Assembly (NCBI GenBank): GCA_024529925.1
Contig: JAFEUB010001797.1
Location: 914,501-978,500, forward strand
Source of the DNA: Ophthalmolycus amberensis
Taxonomy: Eukaryota > Chordata > Actinopteri > Perciformes > Zoarcidae
Reading direction: 5' to 3'
Length of the DNA stretch: 64,000 nt
Shown: positions 12,619 to 23,313 of the stretch, piece by piece
Layout: each line of letters starts with the position of its first letter
How positions within the stretch are numbered: position 1 is the stretch's first letter
Position numbers and translations under genes: made by a program
The notes under the pieces: model-generated
The model's database searches: none
What the model was told of the DNA's origin: nothing
The model's input: the letters and a program-made list of their open reading frames with translations, nothing else

Positions 12619-15600
12619 GAATGGTTACAGATGAGGATGAAGTAAATCTTCCAGTCTCTCCTCTTTGTCCTTTCATTCACGAGAACATAATGCTATGAAT
12701 GTCCATTTCAAGATCAGAAACCACATCCATAGACAGATGTTTAATTCAATACAATGGCCAAGGATGATTCTCCCCTTTCTGGAAAGCACTGCACTGAATA
12801 TATATATATGAATTTATATTGTTTCATGTAGGACAGGACAAAGCGATGCAGCTAAAAAACAAGAGTCGAAGCCATCTCGGAGTGAGGCTGCTCATCCCAA
12901 ACGACAAAACCGCATCAATAAAAGTATCAAATATTGCCACGTTGACCTGGTTTTCCACCACATGTACACTGGCAACCATGACCTAGTTTGTGGTGATAGT
13001 GCATGAGACTGAATATGAACTCTGTTCTCCAGTGTCAAAGGCATCCACTTACCACTTCCCTACACTTTTTTTTACAGATGTATACTGTCACCGTACTTCC
13101 AGGGTGTCATGTCTCCCCATTTGGATTTGTCTGAAACACTCCAAAGCATCTCAGCAAAGTTATACAGTCAAATTTAAAAGTGTGCATTCAAGTCCAGTGG
13201 GGCTCTGTGGTGCAGCGAATTCAGCACCTGTGTGAAGTTTTTTGGGTTTGATCCCCGGTCTGACTTTTTGACCGAGGTATTCTTCAAAACTGATTCAGAG
13301 ATCGAAGACTGAAAAAGTGTTAAAGCGGTCTTGGCGACTTTGTTTGCAACCTGTAATTTCGGCAGTGACGTTGTCGTTTTTGATTCTCGTCCCTCGCCAG
13401 TGCCTGGAGTAAACATCAGTTCCCACAGCAGGAAAGTAAAAAAATTGGCACTCATCCTGAGGCTGCAAGACGGCACTTCATGATCATACAGAGATGAGAG
13501 GAAAACAAGAGTACTCTGGAGGAAAACAACAGAAACAACTGGGGTTCCTGGAAAGTTTCGAGAGCAGTCACTTGCTAAACGCACTTTCAAACATCTAGTC
13601 GCTTGACTGTACATTGCTACCGAATGTCCCGCAAAGTACATGAAATTTCAACAAATTCCCAATGTCATGTTAATGGACAGGCCGGCATCTATTTGTACGA
13701 CAGCTAGTGGTTGTTTTGAGCATTTGAACACGAGACCAAAGCGGTCAAATTTGAGGCGAGGACTCAAGCAAGCATCTTAAATCGGTGTGGCTCCCTGCTT
13801 TGCATTCTGCTAAATATTCTTGCTTGTTTTATTTATGGGGGTTCTGACGTTACATTTTCAAAGCTGCATTATTCTATTTTTGGCCACTAGGGGCCAGACA
13901 AATATTAAAACAAGCTTACTCACAGCCGCTATCACATCAAGGCTTAAATATGTTGTTGTGTTTGCAAACAGTTGCCATAAGCATTCATTTGGTGTTGCAG
14001 TTTCCGGCCACTTGGTGGATGTAAGGCCAATGTTCACTGGCCTTTCAGCTTTGTTTGTTCTCCACCAGCTCCTGAAGAAAATACTCCATTACTTTGTCTC
14101 ATCACCGTCTGGTGCCGTGCAGGCAGTGTAGGCTACTTATCAGAGCTTGTTTGCAAAAAGACTAGAAACAAGTTTGAGGTTGAGTTTGATGTGGAAGAAA
14201 ATAAAAAGTGGGCTTTATTATTAAAAAGGGATTATGTGAATTCAGTGGCTTGTTGCATTTACAATGATGACGTTCAGCAGCTACACTTCAAGTCTCATAT
14301 TTAAAACAGTCACCGGAGTTTTCAAAACAGTTGTAGATAAGAGCTGGAGAGCGCTAGGAAGACACACTACTACACAGTCCCATTATTGTCACAATCTGTC
14401 CCTCACAACCGGTTTACAAGATCAATATTGACTCTTTTTCTTGAGGCTGACAAGGGACTAAAACTAAAGAGTCAACAGACATGTTTCTCCCACTGTTCTG
14501 TCTTACAGAAATGTGTGTAAGTAGTCACTACACACATACAACAGATGAGAAGCTAACTGCTTAGCAGCATATAAAGCTGTTAAAAATAGCTCCAGCTTGG
14601 TCTTCCACAATACTTTATAAATTGCTGTTTCCAAGTTAATACATCTGCAATTATAAACCGATAATATGTATGATGATATAACACTCGTAAAGGATCCCTT
14701 CTTCATCATCTTGGAGATGATACTCATATTGAATGCAGGACCCTGTGATTAGTTTTACTTTGTGGTATTTCAACCTTTACTTAAAGCTGCACCAAAACGT
14801 TTAAATCAAGTTTGGATTAAATGATGATGCACAGTAAAAGGAGTTGCGCAAAGTGAATTTTTTTTGCCAATTCTTCAAACACTCAAACAATCACATCAGA
14901 ACTGTAACTATGGCCAAAGAGATGATGCTCACGAGCTGCCGCTGCGTCAGTGTTCTGCATATGGATACTGCAACACCTAAGGGCGCCAAACTCTTGCATA
15001 ATACTGTTTCTATATGAATATCCTACACCCAGCATATGCTGGAGACTGCACACAGGAATAGGGCCTCACTTTGCCATTAATAATGTGCTGTTTTTAGAGA
15101 TGTGCACCTGCCTTTGTTTAGCATCTTTAAAAAACAGCTTTTTGCCTTAAAGATTCACTCCCACAGAAACCCTGTAAAAGTTCTCTTGAAGTTCTGAATT
15201 CCTTTGATCAGTTGTCAACAAAGTCATTTGTACAGTGATCGTGTTTTTTTTGAGACAGTGCGCTAAATAAATGTGGACCTCAGGAAATAATCAAATATCT
15301 GTAAACTTTGAGGATTGGAATGTGATTCTCTTTAAATATACTTCACAAAACTTCATATTTGAAAAATGAGTTTGTACACAATCCTGGAAATAAAGAACAT
15401 GATGAGCCTCAGACAGATATGATATTCAGAATTAATGTGTATTATCAAAACACTCCGACTTGTTGCAGTAATCACTACAGCATATTATCCCCCCCATAGA
15501 CTCTAGAGACTTTAGATAAATAAGGACAAATAGCTTGTCTACTAAATCCAAAATCCATCATCCTTTGAGTGAGGGAATAAATGTTTGAGCCAATGCAATA

Positions 15601-16237
15601 CGTCTGTGTTGCTATAATGAGCAAGCTGTGGATATGAATCATTTCCGTCATTGCAGGTATTACAGTCCTGTGCCTTGGGAAATTCGCCATGATTGATAAC
15701 TCAGACGATTACACTTTGCCAATGGGACAGGGAGGAAGAGCCGGAGAGGGGAGGAGAGGAAAGGAAGGGACATAATGACACTAATGATGATTACAGAATT
15801 GTTAATACCTGAATCTTCTTCAGTAGCGGTGCCCTTAGTCCTAGACAAGACATCCTTTAATCCCCCGACATCATTTCAGTAAAGGCATCAGCGTGTGCTT
15901 TCAATTCAGCGATAATGGTATAACTATAGATCTCACTGAGGATGGCCTATGATTTATTTCCTCTGAGTGTACATCTTTTATCTGAATGCATCATTTTGAA
16001 GTCCTTCCCACCATAAATAACAGTGATTTAACGGATGTCCTTGTCATGTTGAGGCTTTTTTCCTGCAGTTGGCTGAGAGTATTTGTTCTTTTGGTGTGTG
16101 TGGCCGATGCGCTCACACGTCTGTTTCATGTCAACCTTCATTAGAAGGACACATTACCCTCATACATACAATATGTACCCTCTTTGTCACAGAAACATAT
16201 GGCTGTTTATTTTTAGGTGATGTCAATTCAATGATGA
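12619..16237. other. non-coding stretch upstream of the provirus
   Basis: Apart from the tRNA-like segment at 13198-13265 I see no gene. The minus frame at 13174-13641 overlaps that tRNA-like segment and has no known motif. About 13880-13900 carries a CCACTAGGGG motif common in fish interspersed repeats. Confidence 0.45.
13198..13265 (+). repeat. tRNA-like SINE head or tRNA pseudogene
   Basis: The segment has a B-box-like GGGTTTGATCCCC about 40 bases after an A-box-like TGGTGCAGCGAATTC, the arrangement of an internal RNA polymerase III promoter in tRNA-derived SINEs. It does not fold convincingly as a complete tRNA and has no clear anticodon arm, so a functional tRNA is unlikely. The SINE body and tail could not be delimited. 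Confidence 0.4.
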
Positions 16238-16241
16238 CAGC

Positions 16242-16799
16242 TGTTGTGGAATATTTCTATAAATATTCGGGAGAAGAGTGTTAAAGTGTTATCAAATCAA
16301 TGTCAAATGAAACAGAGTCTGGATGAATGATCAAAGTTATAATAGTCAATTTATTTGCTTGCAAGCAAATGAGAGAGCAGTTCTCAACAGACACGTATCG
16401 CAGAGCCCTGTGAGGAGTACCCTAAAATCATCTTCATGCATGCTACCTTTATACCCACAGACAAGAGAAAAACAGCTGAACCAGGCAAGGGGAAGAATGA
16501 TGGGAGAATGACATTTGTGTAAACTGTGCAATGTCTGGAATATTCTCTGCAATAGCAAAAGTAGGCCTGGTTCTATGTCGAGGCCATACATGGCCTCCAA
16601 ATGTCTCCTCCTGTACTCTTTGACCGATGTGAATGTATATGTTAATGGGGAGGTTTATGTTAGACCTATGTGAATGTTTATGTTAATGGGGAGGTTTATG
16701 TTAGACCTATGTGAATGTTTAGGTTTATGTTAAAGCAGGCGCTGTCCGTCTGAGGAGAACTAAGCAGAGAACAGAATAAAAACATTTTTTCCCATTACA
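16242..16799 (-). repeat. 3' LTR of the provirus
   Basis: 558 bp, matching the 5' LTR base for base at a constant offset of 7072. On the minus strand it carries TATAAA at 16453-16448 and AATAAA at 16355-16350, about 95 bases apart, as in a compact gammaretroviral U3-R-U5. The U3 part (16621-16735) contains about two and a half copies of a ~40-bp direct repeat with TTAATGGGGAGGTTTATGTT, a likely enhancer-type repeat. Confidence 0.95.
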
Positions 16800-16879
16800 A
16801 TCCACTCTTTGATTACATTATAATCACATCAATATTGCAAAAAATGTGTTTTTGTGAGACCAAGTCTCTGGTTGTTTTA

Positions 16880-17000
16880 AGCAAGCAATATAGTTCAACA
16901 AAACACAAAGATTAAAAATCAAAAACTGTCTAAGCAATACAGTTCAATAAACACAAAGATTAAAAATCAAAAACTGTCTAAGCAATACAGTTCAATATTG
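16880..17000. repeat. 48-bp tandem repeat at the env 3' end
   Basis: A 48-bp unit containing AAACTGTCTAAGCAATACAG is present in about two and a half copies. The env stop codon (16978-16980) lies inside the last copy, so the final residues of Env are encoded by the repeat. The region where the membrane anchor and cytoplasmic tail should be coded is absent between here and the LTR. Confidence 0.85.
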
Positions 17001-18333
17001 CCTGTGCAATGATATGACCATCAGCGTCATTTTCTGGAATAAAAGTACAGCAATTTTCACCTACAATAGCACAAACGCCTCCTTGAGCTGCTGTCAGCTG
17101 GTCTAACACCATACGGTTCTGCATAGTCATCAAACGCAAGGAGGTCAGTTCTTCGCGAATACCTTTTACTGCAGCTAAAGTCATGTTCACAAAGCTTTTA
17201 GAACGGTAGTCAACTGTTTCAATACGCAAGATATTTTTTCCCACTCCTGTCCAGGGGAATAGACCCCAGAGTACCTTTGTATTTGTCCCTGCATGTTTAA
17301 ATTCATCTGGGACATTTGAACCCCAAACCGAATCGTGAGGTGCAAAGTTGGTGTCTGGATGTAGACCTGTCTCTCGTTTAGTTCTGTTAGGAGAGACTGC
17401 TGCTACGGTGGAGATAATGAATGTGTTATCTGTGACATGAACAGGTGCACATACTCCGCCCCAGTTCGGTGGGAGAGATGCATATACTGAATGACCACAC
17501 AACCACCACCCTTCTTCCACTGAGTACGTTCCATTAGCCTGTGGCATCATCCCCTTTCCTATGGTGATGCATGTTCTTTTTGGAGGACAATCGGTGGGGT
17601 TGGTGGGTATAAATTTATCAGAAACCCAGGTGATGTAACCCCCTATGAACGTATAGGTGCACATGTTAAACGGGATACTTCCTACGGGATGACTACCGTT
17701 CCTAGAGTAACATTGTTTAAATTGTATAGTCGGTGGATACTCAGCGTGGGTGACGAAGTCAGAGGTTGAACCGCTGTCCCCGCTGAACCTAGTCATTGGG
17801 TGATGTCTACTACACTCTGTACTGTTCATCCCATCTTCGTAAACACCATAGTAGCCTCTTGAGGTCATGGAAATAAAACATTGCGCAGTATTATCTAGAT
17901 GACCCGAGACTCGCATACGAGGTTGCTGTGAAGAGGCAGGCATTTGGGAGCATACATAGCAGTTAGATATATTCTTTGACTTTGCAACATACTTTGCATA
18001 GCGCCACCACATGTTCATAGAATAGACGTGAGTTATCGCATCTGGGTCAAAAGTCGTGTTGTTGTGCTGGTCGTGGTTGCTCTCCATCAAGTTTGTATGG
18101 TTTTCACTGGAACAACTGGTTTGTGTGAGCCGTTCTGCTTGTGTTGACACAGAGAGGTTTCCACTGTCACTGTTATCTTGCCACTCTTTTGGTTCGCTCA
18201 GACAGATTGAATTATACAGAAATAAAATGAAAACAAAACGAGCAATAATGTGAATATAGTTATAATGAAAAGTTTTTCGTCCTTCTTTAGTGGACCTGAC
18301 CGTTTCTCCTTTTCTTGTGTTTTCTTGGCACAA
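16978..18333 (-). CDS. env: endogenous retroviral envelope protein, open but lacking membrane anchor
   Basis: A single 451-residue open frame. It has a charged leader followed by a hydrophobic signal-like segment (about residues 27-45), then a cysteine-rich surface subunit and about nine N-x-S/T sites. A furin-type RTKR follows at 317-320, then a transmembrane-subunit ectodomain with the CX6CC motif (CAIVGENCC, 421-429) typical of gammaretroviral Env with a covalent SU-TM link. A hydrophobic WGLFPWTGVG segment near 355-365 may be the fusion region. The frame stops about 20 residues after the CC. No membrane-spanning segment or tail follows in any frame before the LTR, so the product would probably be secreted. 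The initiator Met is the first in frame; a later start is possible. Compare gag and pol, which are broken. Confidence 0.85.
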   Translation of the reverse strand: MCQENTRKGETVRSTKEGRKTFHYNYIHIIARFVFILFLYNSICLSEPKEWQDNSDSGNLSVSTQAERLTQTSCSSENHTNLMESNHDQHNNTTFDPDAITHVYSMNMWWRYAKYVAKSKNISNCYVCSQMPASSQQPRMRVSGHLDNTAQCFISMTSRGYYGVYEDGMNSTECSRHHPMTRFSGDSGSTSDFVTHAEYPPTIQFKQCYSRNGSHPVGSIPFNMCTYTFIGGYITWVSDKFIPTNPTDCPPKRTCITIGKGMMPQANGTYSVEEGWWLCGHSVYASLPPNWGGVCAPVHVTDNTFIISTVAAVSPNRTKRETGLHPDTNFAPHDSVWGSNVPDEFKHAGTNTKVLWGLFPWTGVGKNILRIETVDYRSKSFVNMTLAAVKGIREELTSLRLMTMQNRMVLDQLTAAQGGVCAIVGENCCTFIPENDADGHIIAQAILNCIA

Positions 18334-18459
18334 ACACGTGTCGAGAGGGACTCTTCCAGCCGTCTTTCTTGTGTTGCATCCACGTCGAGTTGTAGACAGT
18401 TAACACAGAACACGCACGCGTCTGTCGGCTAACTGCCCGTTGTGATTTCCGTCCGTGAA

Positions 18460-18975
18460 TCACTGCATCTCATCTGTCGATGGCACCGTCGTTCGTCTCT
18501 CGTCCCTCGATGGTGCCGGTTGGCTGACACTTGTTGCAGGTGTTCGCTCACCTGAAGCTTCTCCTGGGTTTGGAACCTTTTTGCAGTGTGACGCGTGAAC
18601 CCACGTAGCCCTCTCAGCTACTTTAACAGCCGTCTGAGTGACGAGGAGGACCTGGAATGGACCCTGCCAGCGCCGTGCGGTCCAATGCTTCCTTCTGAAG
18701 TCTTTCACCATCACGAAATCACCAGGCTGCAGCTTATGGAGAGGTCCTTCAGCTGGTCTCTGGAGGGCAGCAGACACCTGTTGTCTTATGTTAGATAGAG
18801 CAAACGACAATTGTGCACAATATGTTTACATTTCATGTTCGCATAAGGCGGTTGAGGGAAGTGGTGCTCTCGGTGCTTCCGTGTCCACATGGGGAGGAAA
18901 ACCAAAGCTTTTGTCCAAGGCAGACCTGTGTCAGCACAACATTTTGCTAACTTGGTCTTAAGTGTTTCATTTAAT
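18460..18975 (-). pseudogene. pol: integrase remnant (pol 3' end)
   Basis: The minus frame at 18460-18810 carries the integrase C-terminal domain pattern: PGDFVMVKDF, then WQGPFQVLLVTQTAVKVAE, then WVHASHCKKVP. Just upstream (about 18810-18960) a second frame shows the end of the catalytic core, TGLPWTKAL. A stop and frame change separate the two pieces. The zinc-binding N-terminus and most of the core are missing, so the enzyme cannot be functional. The order RNase H, integrase, env fits a normal provirus. Confidence 0.8.
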
Positions 18976-19082
18976 GCTAAACATGTAACATCCCCCCTTT
19001 TGACACATGGTCTAACCCATGAGTCAACCTAGCGTAGTGAGAGAAATAATGTTTAGGCAAACAAGGTTTACCGTCAGATTTT

Positions 19083-19215
19083 AGAAAACTGTCTGTGTTC
19101 CCATAATGCGCCTAAATCATATCTGGAGCCAGTGAATATAGTCACAGTGTTACCCTCTGCGAGTTTGCAGGCTTCCATGAGTACGATAAGCTCTGCTGTA
19201 ACCTAATTTAGCGTA
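19083..19215 (-). pseudogene. pol: RNase H remnant of pol
   Basis: The minus strand reads TAELIVLMEACKLAEG followed by VTIFTGSRYDLG, the two strongest landmarks of a retroviral RNase H domain. The residue after the Thr in the catalytic TDS-type motif is Gly here, so a catalytic aspartate is lost. In-frame stops lie immediately before and after. Only about 45 codons are recognisable. Confidence 0.75.
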
Positions 19216-19984
19216 ACAATGGAAGAGACCACATAGCAATCTATCTAAGCTAAGCCATACATAATTTTATAATAATTGAATATCATAAGTGAGAAATATT
19301 TCCGTAGACACACCGAACCTAAAAGAAAAAATCGCCTACACAGTCACAACATCAGCTTCAGCATTTCCTGTTGAAATGGGATCAAAAGCGTTAGTGGGAG
19401 TGTCGGTGAGGTCAGGTCTCTGTATGCAGACCTGTTGAACAGAAACTACATAGTTAATCAGCCTTCCATCTGCTTGAGGAGGAAAAAGTGTTAGGATTAA
19501 GGGTAGTACATCGTTTCAAAGTAGTGTTAGGCAAATCTATTGTATTAATTTGCTCTAATCTGTAAAAAAAAAAACAGCATAAGGAAACATGTCGCAATAT
19601 CACGTGCAACAGCATGCAGACAGAGGAGGTACTGGTGCTGTGAGGTCTAACCTAGTAGAGAAACCAGGCCTTTGTCTTCCCCCATGTTCCTGAGTCTAAC
19701 CTAATGTCATGTAACCGTCTCTCAGGTCAACGTATTGTATGAACAGTGTGTCAAGTTCAGATAGTCCAAGTGTCGGAGCTGATAGTAATGCGTCCTCTAT
19801 GTCATTAAAAACAGCAATCAAGTAATCAGTCTGGGTCAGTTCGTCTTGCGCATAAAGATATTACCATGAATCATGGAAGAGAGGAATACCTCTCTTTCTG
19901 AGTAGTTTGGGATTCACTTTCTATACTATGACGTCATTCCTAAGAAGCTCATCATTCGTTTCTTAGTTTATAGTTTAGGCACAG

Positions 19985-20400
19985 TTTGAATTGCCTGTAT
20001 TCTTTTGGGAGGGAGGGTTTTTGTCCTCTGCTGTGATCACATGTCCCAGATATGAAACTTTATCGAGAGCAAATTGCAATTTGGATGGTTAGCCTTGAGA
20101 CCATTTACAGCCAAAACCTAGATAGGACAACTGTAATTCTAAATTATTCTAATTTACATGCTTCTTCTTTGGCCTGCAAATCATGATATCATATTGTAAA
20201 AAGGCTGAACCATTTGGTAAGTGTAAATTAACCAGATTGTTTCACAAGGCTTTGTTAAATACCTCAGGGCTTTTGGGTGGCAAAACAGTTTCCCCACTGG
20301 GGATTAATAAAGTTTTTCTAATCTAATCTAATCTTTCTGAATAACCCTAAGGACACCTGGGTCCAGGTAGAGACTCTTCCTTTATGAGAAAGCAAAAATA
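19985..20400 (-). pseudogene. pol: reverse transcriptase remnant of pol, interrupted by a LINE tail
   Basis: Translated minus-strand pieces include VSYLGHVITAEDK (about 20040-20095) from the region following the polymerase palm. Further upstream are FNKAL and a degraded active-site region reading QYDIM where the aspartate pair is expected, and TWTQVSLGLF near 20340-20390. A short foreign segment (20270-20336) splits these pieces. Frame changes and stops make this a pseudogene. The N-terminal half of reverse transcriptase and the protease were not recognised. Confidence 0.68.
20270..20336 (+). mobile_element. 5'-truncated LINE 3' tail inserted in pol
   Basis: A plus-strand segment with CCCCACTGGGGATTAATAAA followed by a short TCTAA-type repeat, the form of fish non-LTR retrotransposon 3' ends. 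It interrupts the reverse transcriptase remnant of the provirus. Only the last ~65 bp of the element are present, the usual result of incomplete reverse transcription. The LINE clade cannot be told from this. Confidence 0.6.
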
Positions 20401-20899
20401 AAAATTGACTGTCCTTGTGCACAGGTGCAGGAAATATAAAAAAATAAAATAAAATATGCATTGGCCAAGTTGACGATGAAATAAGTCTGGAGGGATGAGT
20501 GACATAATAGTGTGTGGGTTAGAAATTTGAGGTGCTCGCGGGTGCACCAAACCTGCTTACAATGTTAGCCAAATCGTCACTCAATTGGTTCCCTCAGATC
20601 ATGAATTTTCTTTACCGGTAAATTTTAGTATGCACACTGGTGAATCATCTCACTCCATTATTATACAGCCTTCAATAAAAAACTCAAAAACAGGTGTAAT
20701 ACTTTCAATAGCCTCTCATTTGAGACAGCTCAGCCATGTTGACAGATGGAACATTTCAAACCGTGTGTGTGTGTTTTATCAAACATAAGTTGAATGACTC
20801 TTTTTACTGGTAAAATTGATTTGTGTAAGTCACCTTTGTTACTGTACATTACCAGGATCCTCTATATTTCTGAAGTCAGTGAATTGAGTCTGACTTGCT

Positions 20900-21660
20900 G
20901 TAATTTTCTGAATCCTTCAATCTCATTCGTATACATATGTGGGTGTGAGTGGTGTTTGTCTAGTTTCTAATGTGTGTATTAAATGTACAAGTTTGTCATC
21001 TGAAGAATCTAAAGTTAACTCACCCTCTGTGTTGTTTTTATGTGAGCGTCGTTGGTCCATCTCTGGTCTCATTCCGCCATCCGCTGCACCCCCCCACCAC
21101 TCCTTGTTCATGGAGCGTGAGCATCTGTTCCTCAATGTTCAAGCTGCCACATTTATGGCACACAAAGTCTTCAGTAGGTGTGTGTCAAAGTCTCAAAGTC
21201 TCTTTCAGCTTCCTCTCATGCCCTGATACATTATCAGCTGGGCATGCTTGCATCTGTGCTGACGAAACTTCTCTGTTTCTCCGTTGTTGAACTGATCCTC
21301 ATGTTCAGCATGCTGCATGTCACACAACTCTCTTGTGTGATGTTCTCCAGGCTTATGGATGGCGGAAAGCCTTCTTACAAAGTTCAGTCAGGGCTGTCAC
21401 CGCATGTTTATACGCTACGGCCAGTTTTCACCATTGTCGTATGCAACTCACTGCAGGTTTGAATGCCGCAGATATTTTCTGTAGTTGTGAGCATTGACAT
21501 GGTACCTGTAGATCTTGACGAGTCTCGTTCGTCTTCTTCATCCTCGACGTGTTGAGTGGTGGGTGTCGTTCAAGTTGTTTGTGGCTGGGGAGCATACAGC
21601 AGGAAGCGGAATCCCCAGATCCGGACCAAGGACTGAAACTGAACAAAACAAACAAAACAA
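20900..21660 (-). pseudogene. probable decayed gag/nucleocapsid region
   Basis: Position within the provirus suggests gag 3' or protease DNA. The only landmark is a short minus-strand CHKCG, compatible with half of a zinc knuckle, near 21140-21160. The rest is broken by stops and I could not identify capsid or protease motifs. This assignment is positional. Confidence 0.3.
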
Positions 21661-21732
21661 AACAGCTGCCGATAGTTCAGCAGTAAATGTTAGACAACGT
21701 TGTCTCATGTAGAGATACAATTCTTAGATCTC

Positions 21733-21889
21733 TGTGTGTGTGTGTGTGTGTGCGTGTGTGTGTCACCTCTTTCTGCTGCTGCGAGCGAGCATGGTGTCTG
21801 TGTGTGTGTGTGTGTGTGTGTGCGTGTGTGTGTCTCCTCTTCCAGCTGCTGCGAGCGAGCATGGTGTCTGTGTGTGTGTGTGTGTCTCA
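21733..21889. repeat. compound (GT)n / ~70-bp tandem repeat inside the provirus
   Basis: Three GT-rich runs alternate with near-identical copies of a spacer containing GCTGCTGCGAGCGAGCATGG, giving a larger unit of about 65-70 bp. It lies in the decayed part of the provirus between the gag start and pol. Confidence 0.88.
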
Positions 21890-22116
21890 CCCCTGCATTC
21901 CTCTCTCTCTGCTCATATGCCTCTCTGTCTATTTTAAACAGTTACACCTATTTTCGTTTCCTCTTGGACATCAATTCATTTGTATCTGCTTTACCTCTTT
22001 CTCTGCTCCAAGCACGTTTTGAGTTAATCAAATTTTAATCTTAGGCTAAAACTGCCTCTTTCAGGGAATCCCAATTTTGTTCATTCTTCCAATTATTTGG
22101 CAGTCTGATTTATTTA

Positions 22117-22452
22117 TTATCGGAGGTAAGACCTTGGCATCGGGCTGCTCAGACTCATTCTATGACTTTTATCATTCCCAAATGTTTCACTTTTATTTCT
22201 AAGTCTTTGACTCGGTCTTTCTTCAAACTCTTTTTTTTTTATCTGTTTCCATTTATTTTCCAAATCTCCTTTTAACATTTTGAGCTTAGCGGCACTCAAT
22301 GAGCCGTTTTCAGGAAAACCAAACTCCCTTGACCAGTACGTGAGGCATTCTAAACACTCGTTTCCATATTTCTGTCTCATCATATCAACTATTGGGCCAG
22401 AGGCCTCTTCTCTTTTACTACTTTCTCCACCCATTTTTCCAGGCGTGGACAC
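22117..22452 (-). pseudogene. gag: gag N-terminal (matrix) remnant
   Basis: A 111-codon minus frame. Residue 7 is Met followed by Gly-Gly (MGGESSKREE), which suits N-myristoylation if translation starts there. Downstream, WSREFGFPENGSLSAAKL resembles the matrix-domain pattern I associate with fish gammaretrovirus-like Gag. The frame ends after about 105 residues, far short of a complete Gag, and no capsid homology region follows in frame. Position downstream of the primer binding site fits gag. Confidence 0.6.
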
Positions 22453-22585
22453 GTTAACGTTACCTTTACAATATAGTCGTCACTATACAGCATATGTTTA
22501 TTCTATCGAAGGAAAACCTTTTGCAAAAAAACCTCGTTTGAAATTCACGTTATGTTGTGGGAAACCACGATTCTTGTTTCAAACT

Positions 22586-22787
22586 TATTTGAAGTTCACG
22601 TTAGTTATTTATCACGTTTCTTATTCTATCAGTATAGAATTCACGTACGATAATTTTAACCACGGTCTTACAACAAACCTATATCTTATTTGAAGTTCAC
22701 GTTAGTTATTTATCACGTTTCTTATTCTATCAGTATAGAATTCACGTACGATAATTTTAACCACGGTCTTACAACAAACCTATATCT
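22586..22787. repeat. 101-bp tandem duplication in the proviral leader
   Basis: Two essentially identical copies of a 101-bp segment (for example GAAGTTCACGTTAGTTATTT at 22591 and 22692). It lies between the primer binding site and the gag start, where packaging and leader signals would be. Confidence 0.9.
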
Positions 22788-23292
22788 TGTAGTCAAGCGA
22801 TCTGTGTTTACAATCTCAAAATGTTTTTATTCTGAGTTAAATCATCACCGTATAACACAATCCTGTCTTCTACGGAAAAGCGTGCAAATAGTGATATGCC
22901 AGAAAATGAAAAGGGAGTTTGCCTGAACCACATTCGTAAAACAAAACCACAAACGTCAAAAACAATTGTTACCCAATTAAAAACAAAAACAATTGTGTTA
23001 CAAAAATAAAAAAAATGACTACTTGACCCTTCATCTGTGTCTGTTAAATCATATGACCTTAGTATAATTTTATCATTACTTTTACAATTGGAATTTTAAC
23101 TTTCTTACCCGTTTGTAGAAATTAATTCTTTTTCGTTAGATTTCGCGTGCCATCAATCAGAAACTCCCTCGGTCCCCCGGTTCTCTCTCTCTCGTCTAAT
23201 GAGGTATGAGACAGGAACCCTCAGTTTTGGATTTCTGGGAGAGGCCTTCTCCTCCGGTCAGTCCCTCTGGAGCTCTGATAGACGGTCAGCGA

Positions 23293-23310
23293 ATCTTGCC
23301 GACAACGCCA
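23293..23310 (-). promoter_or_regulatory. retroviral primer binding site, probably tRNA-Ser type
   Basis: Three bases after the 5' LTR, the minus strand reads TGGCGTTGTCGGCAAGAT. It begins with the TGG that pairs with a tRNA CCA end. By memory it best matches the 3' end of a vertebrate tRNA-Ser (AGA/UGA type), with about 16 of 18 bases agreeing. The tRNA identity should be checked against the host tRNA set. Confidence 0.65.
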
Positions 23311-23313
23311 AGT

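Noticed and set aside
13198..13265. Functional tRNA gene
   Set aside because: Only the two promoter-like boxes are convincing; arms and anticodon do not form.
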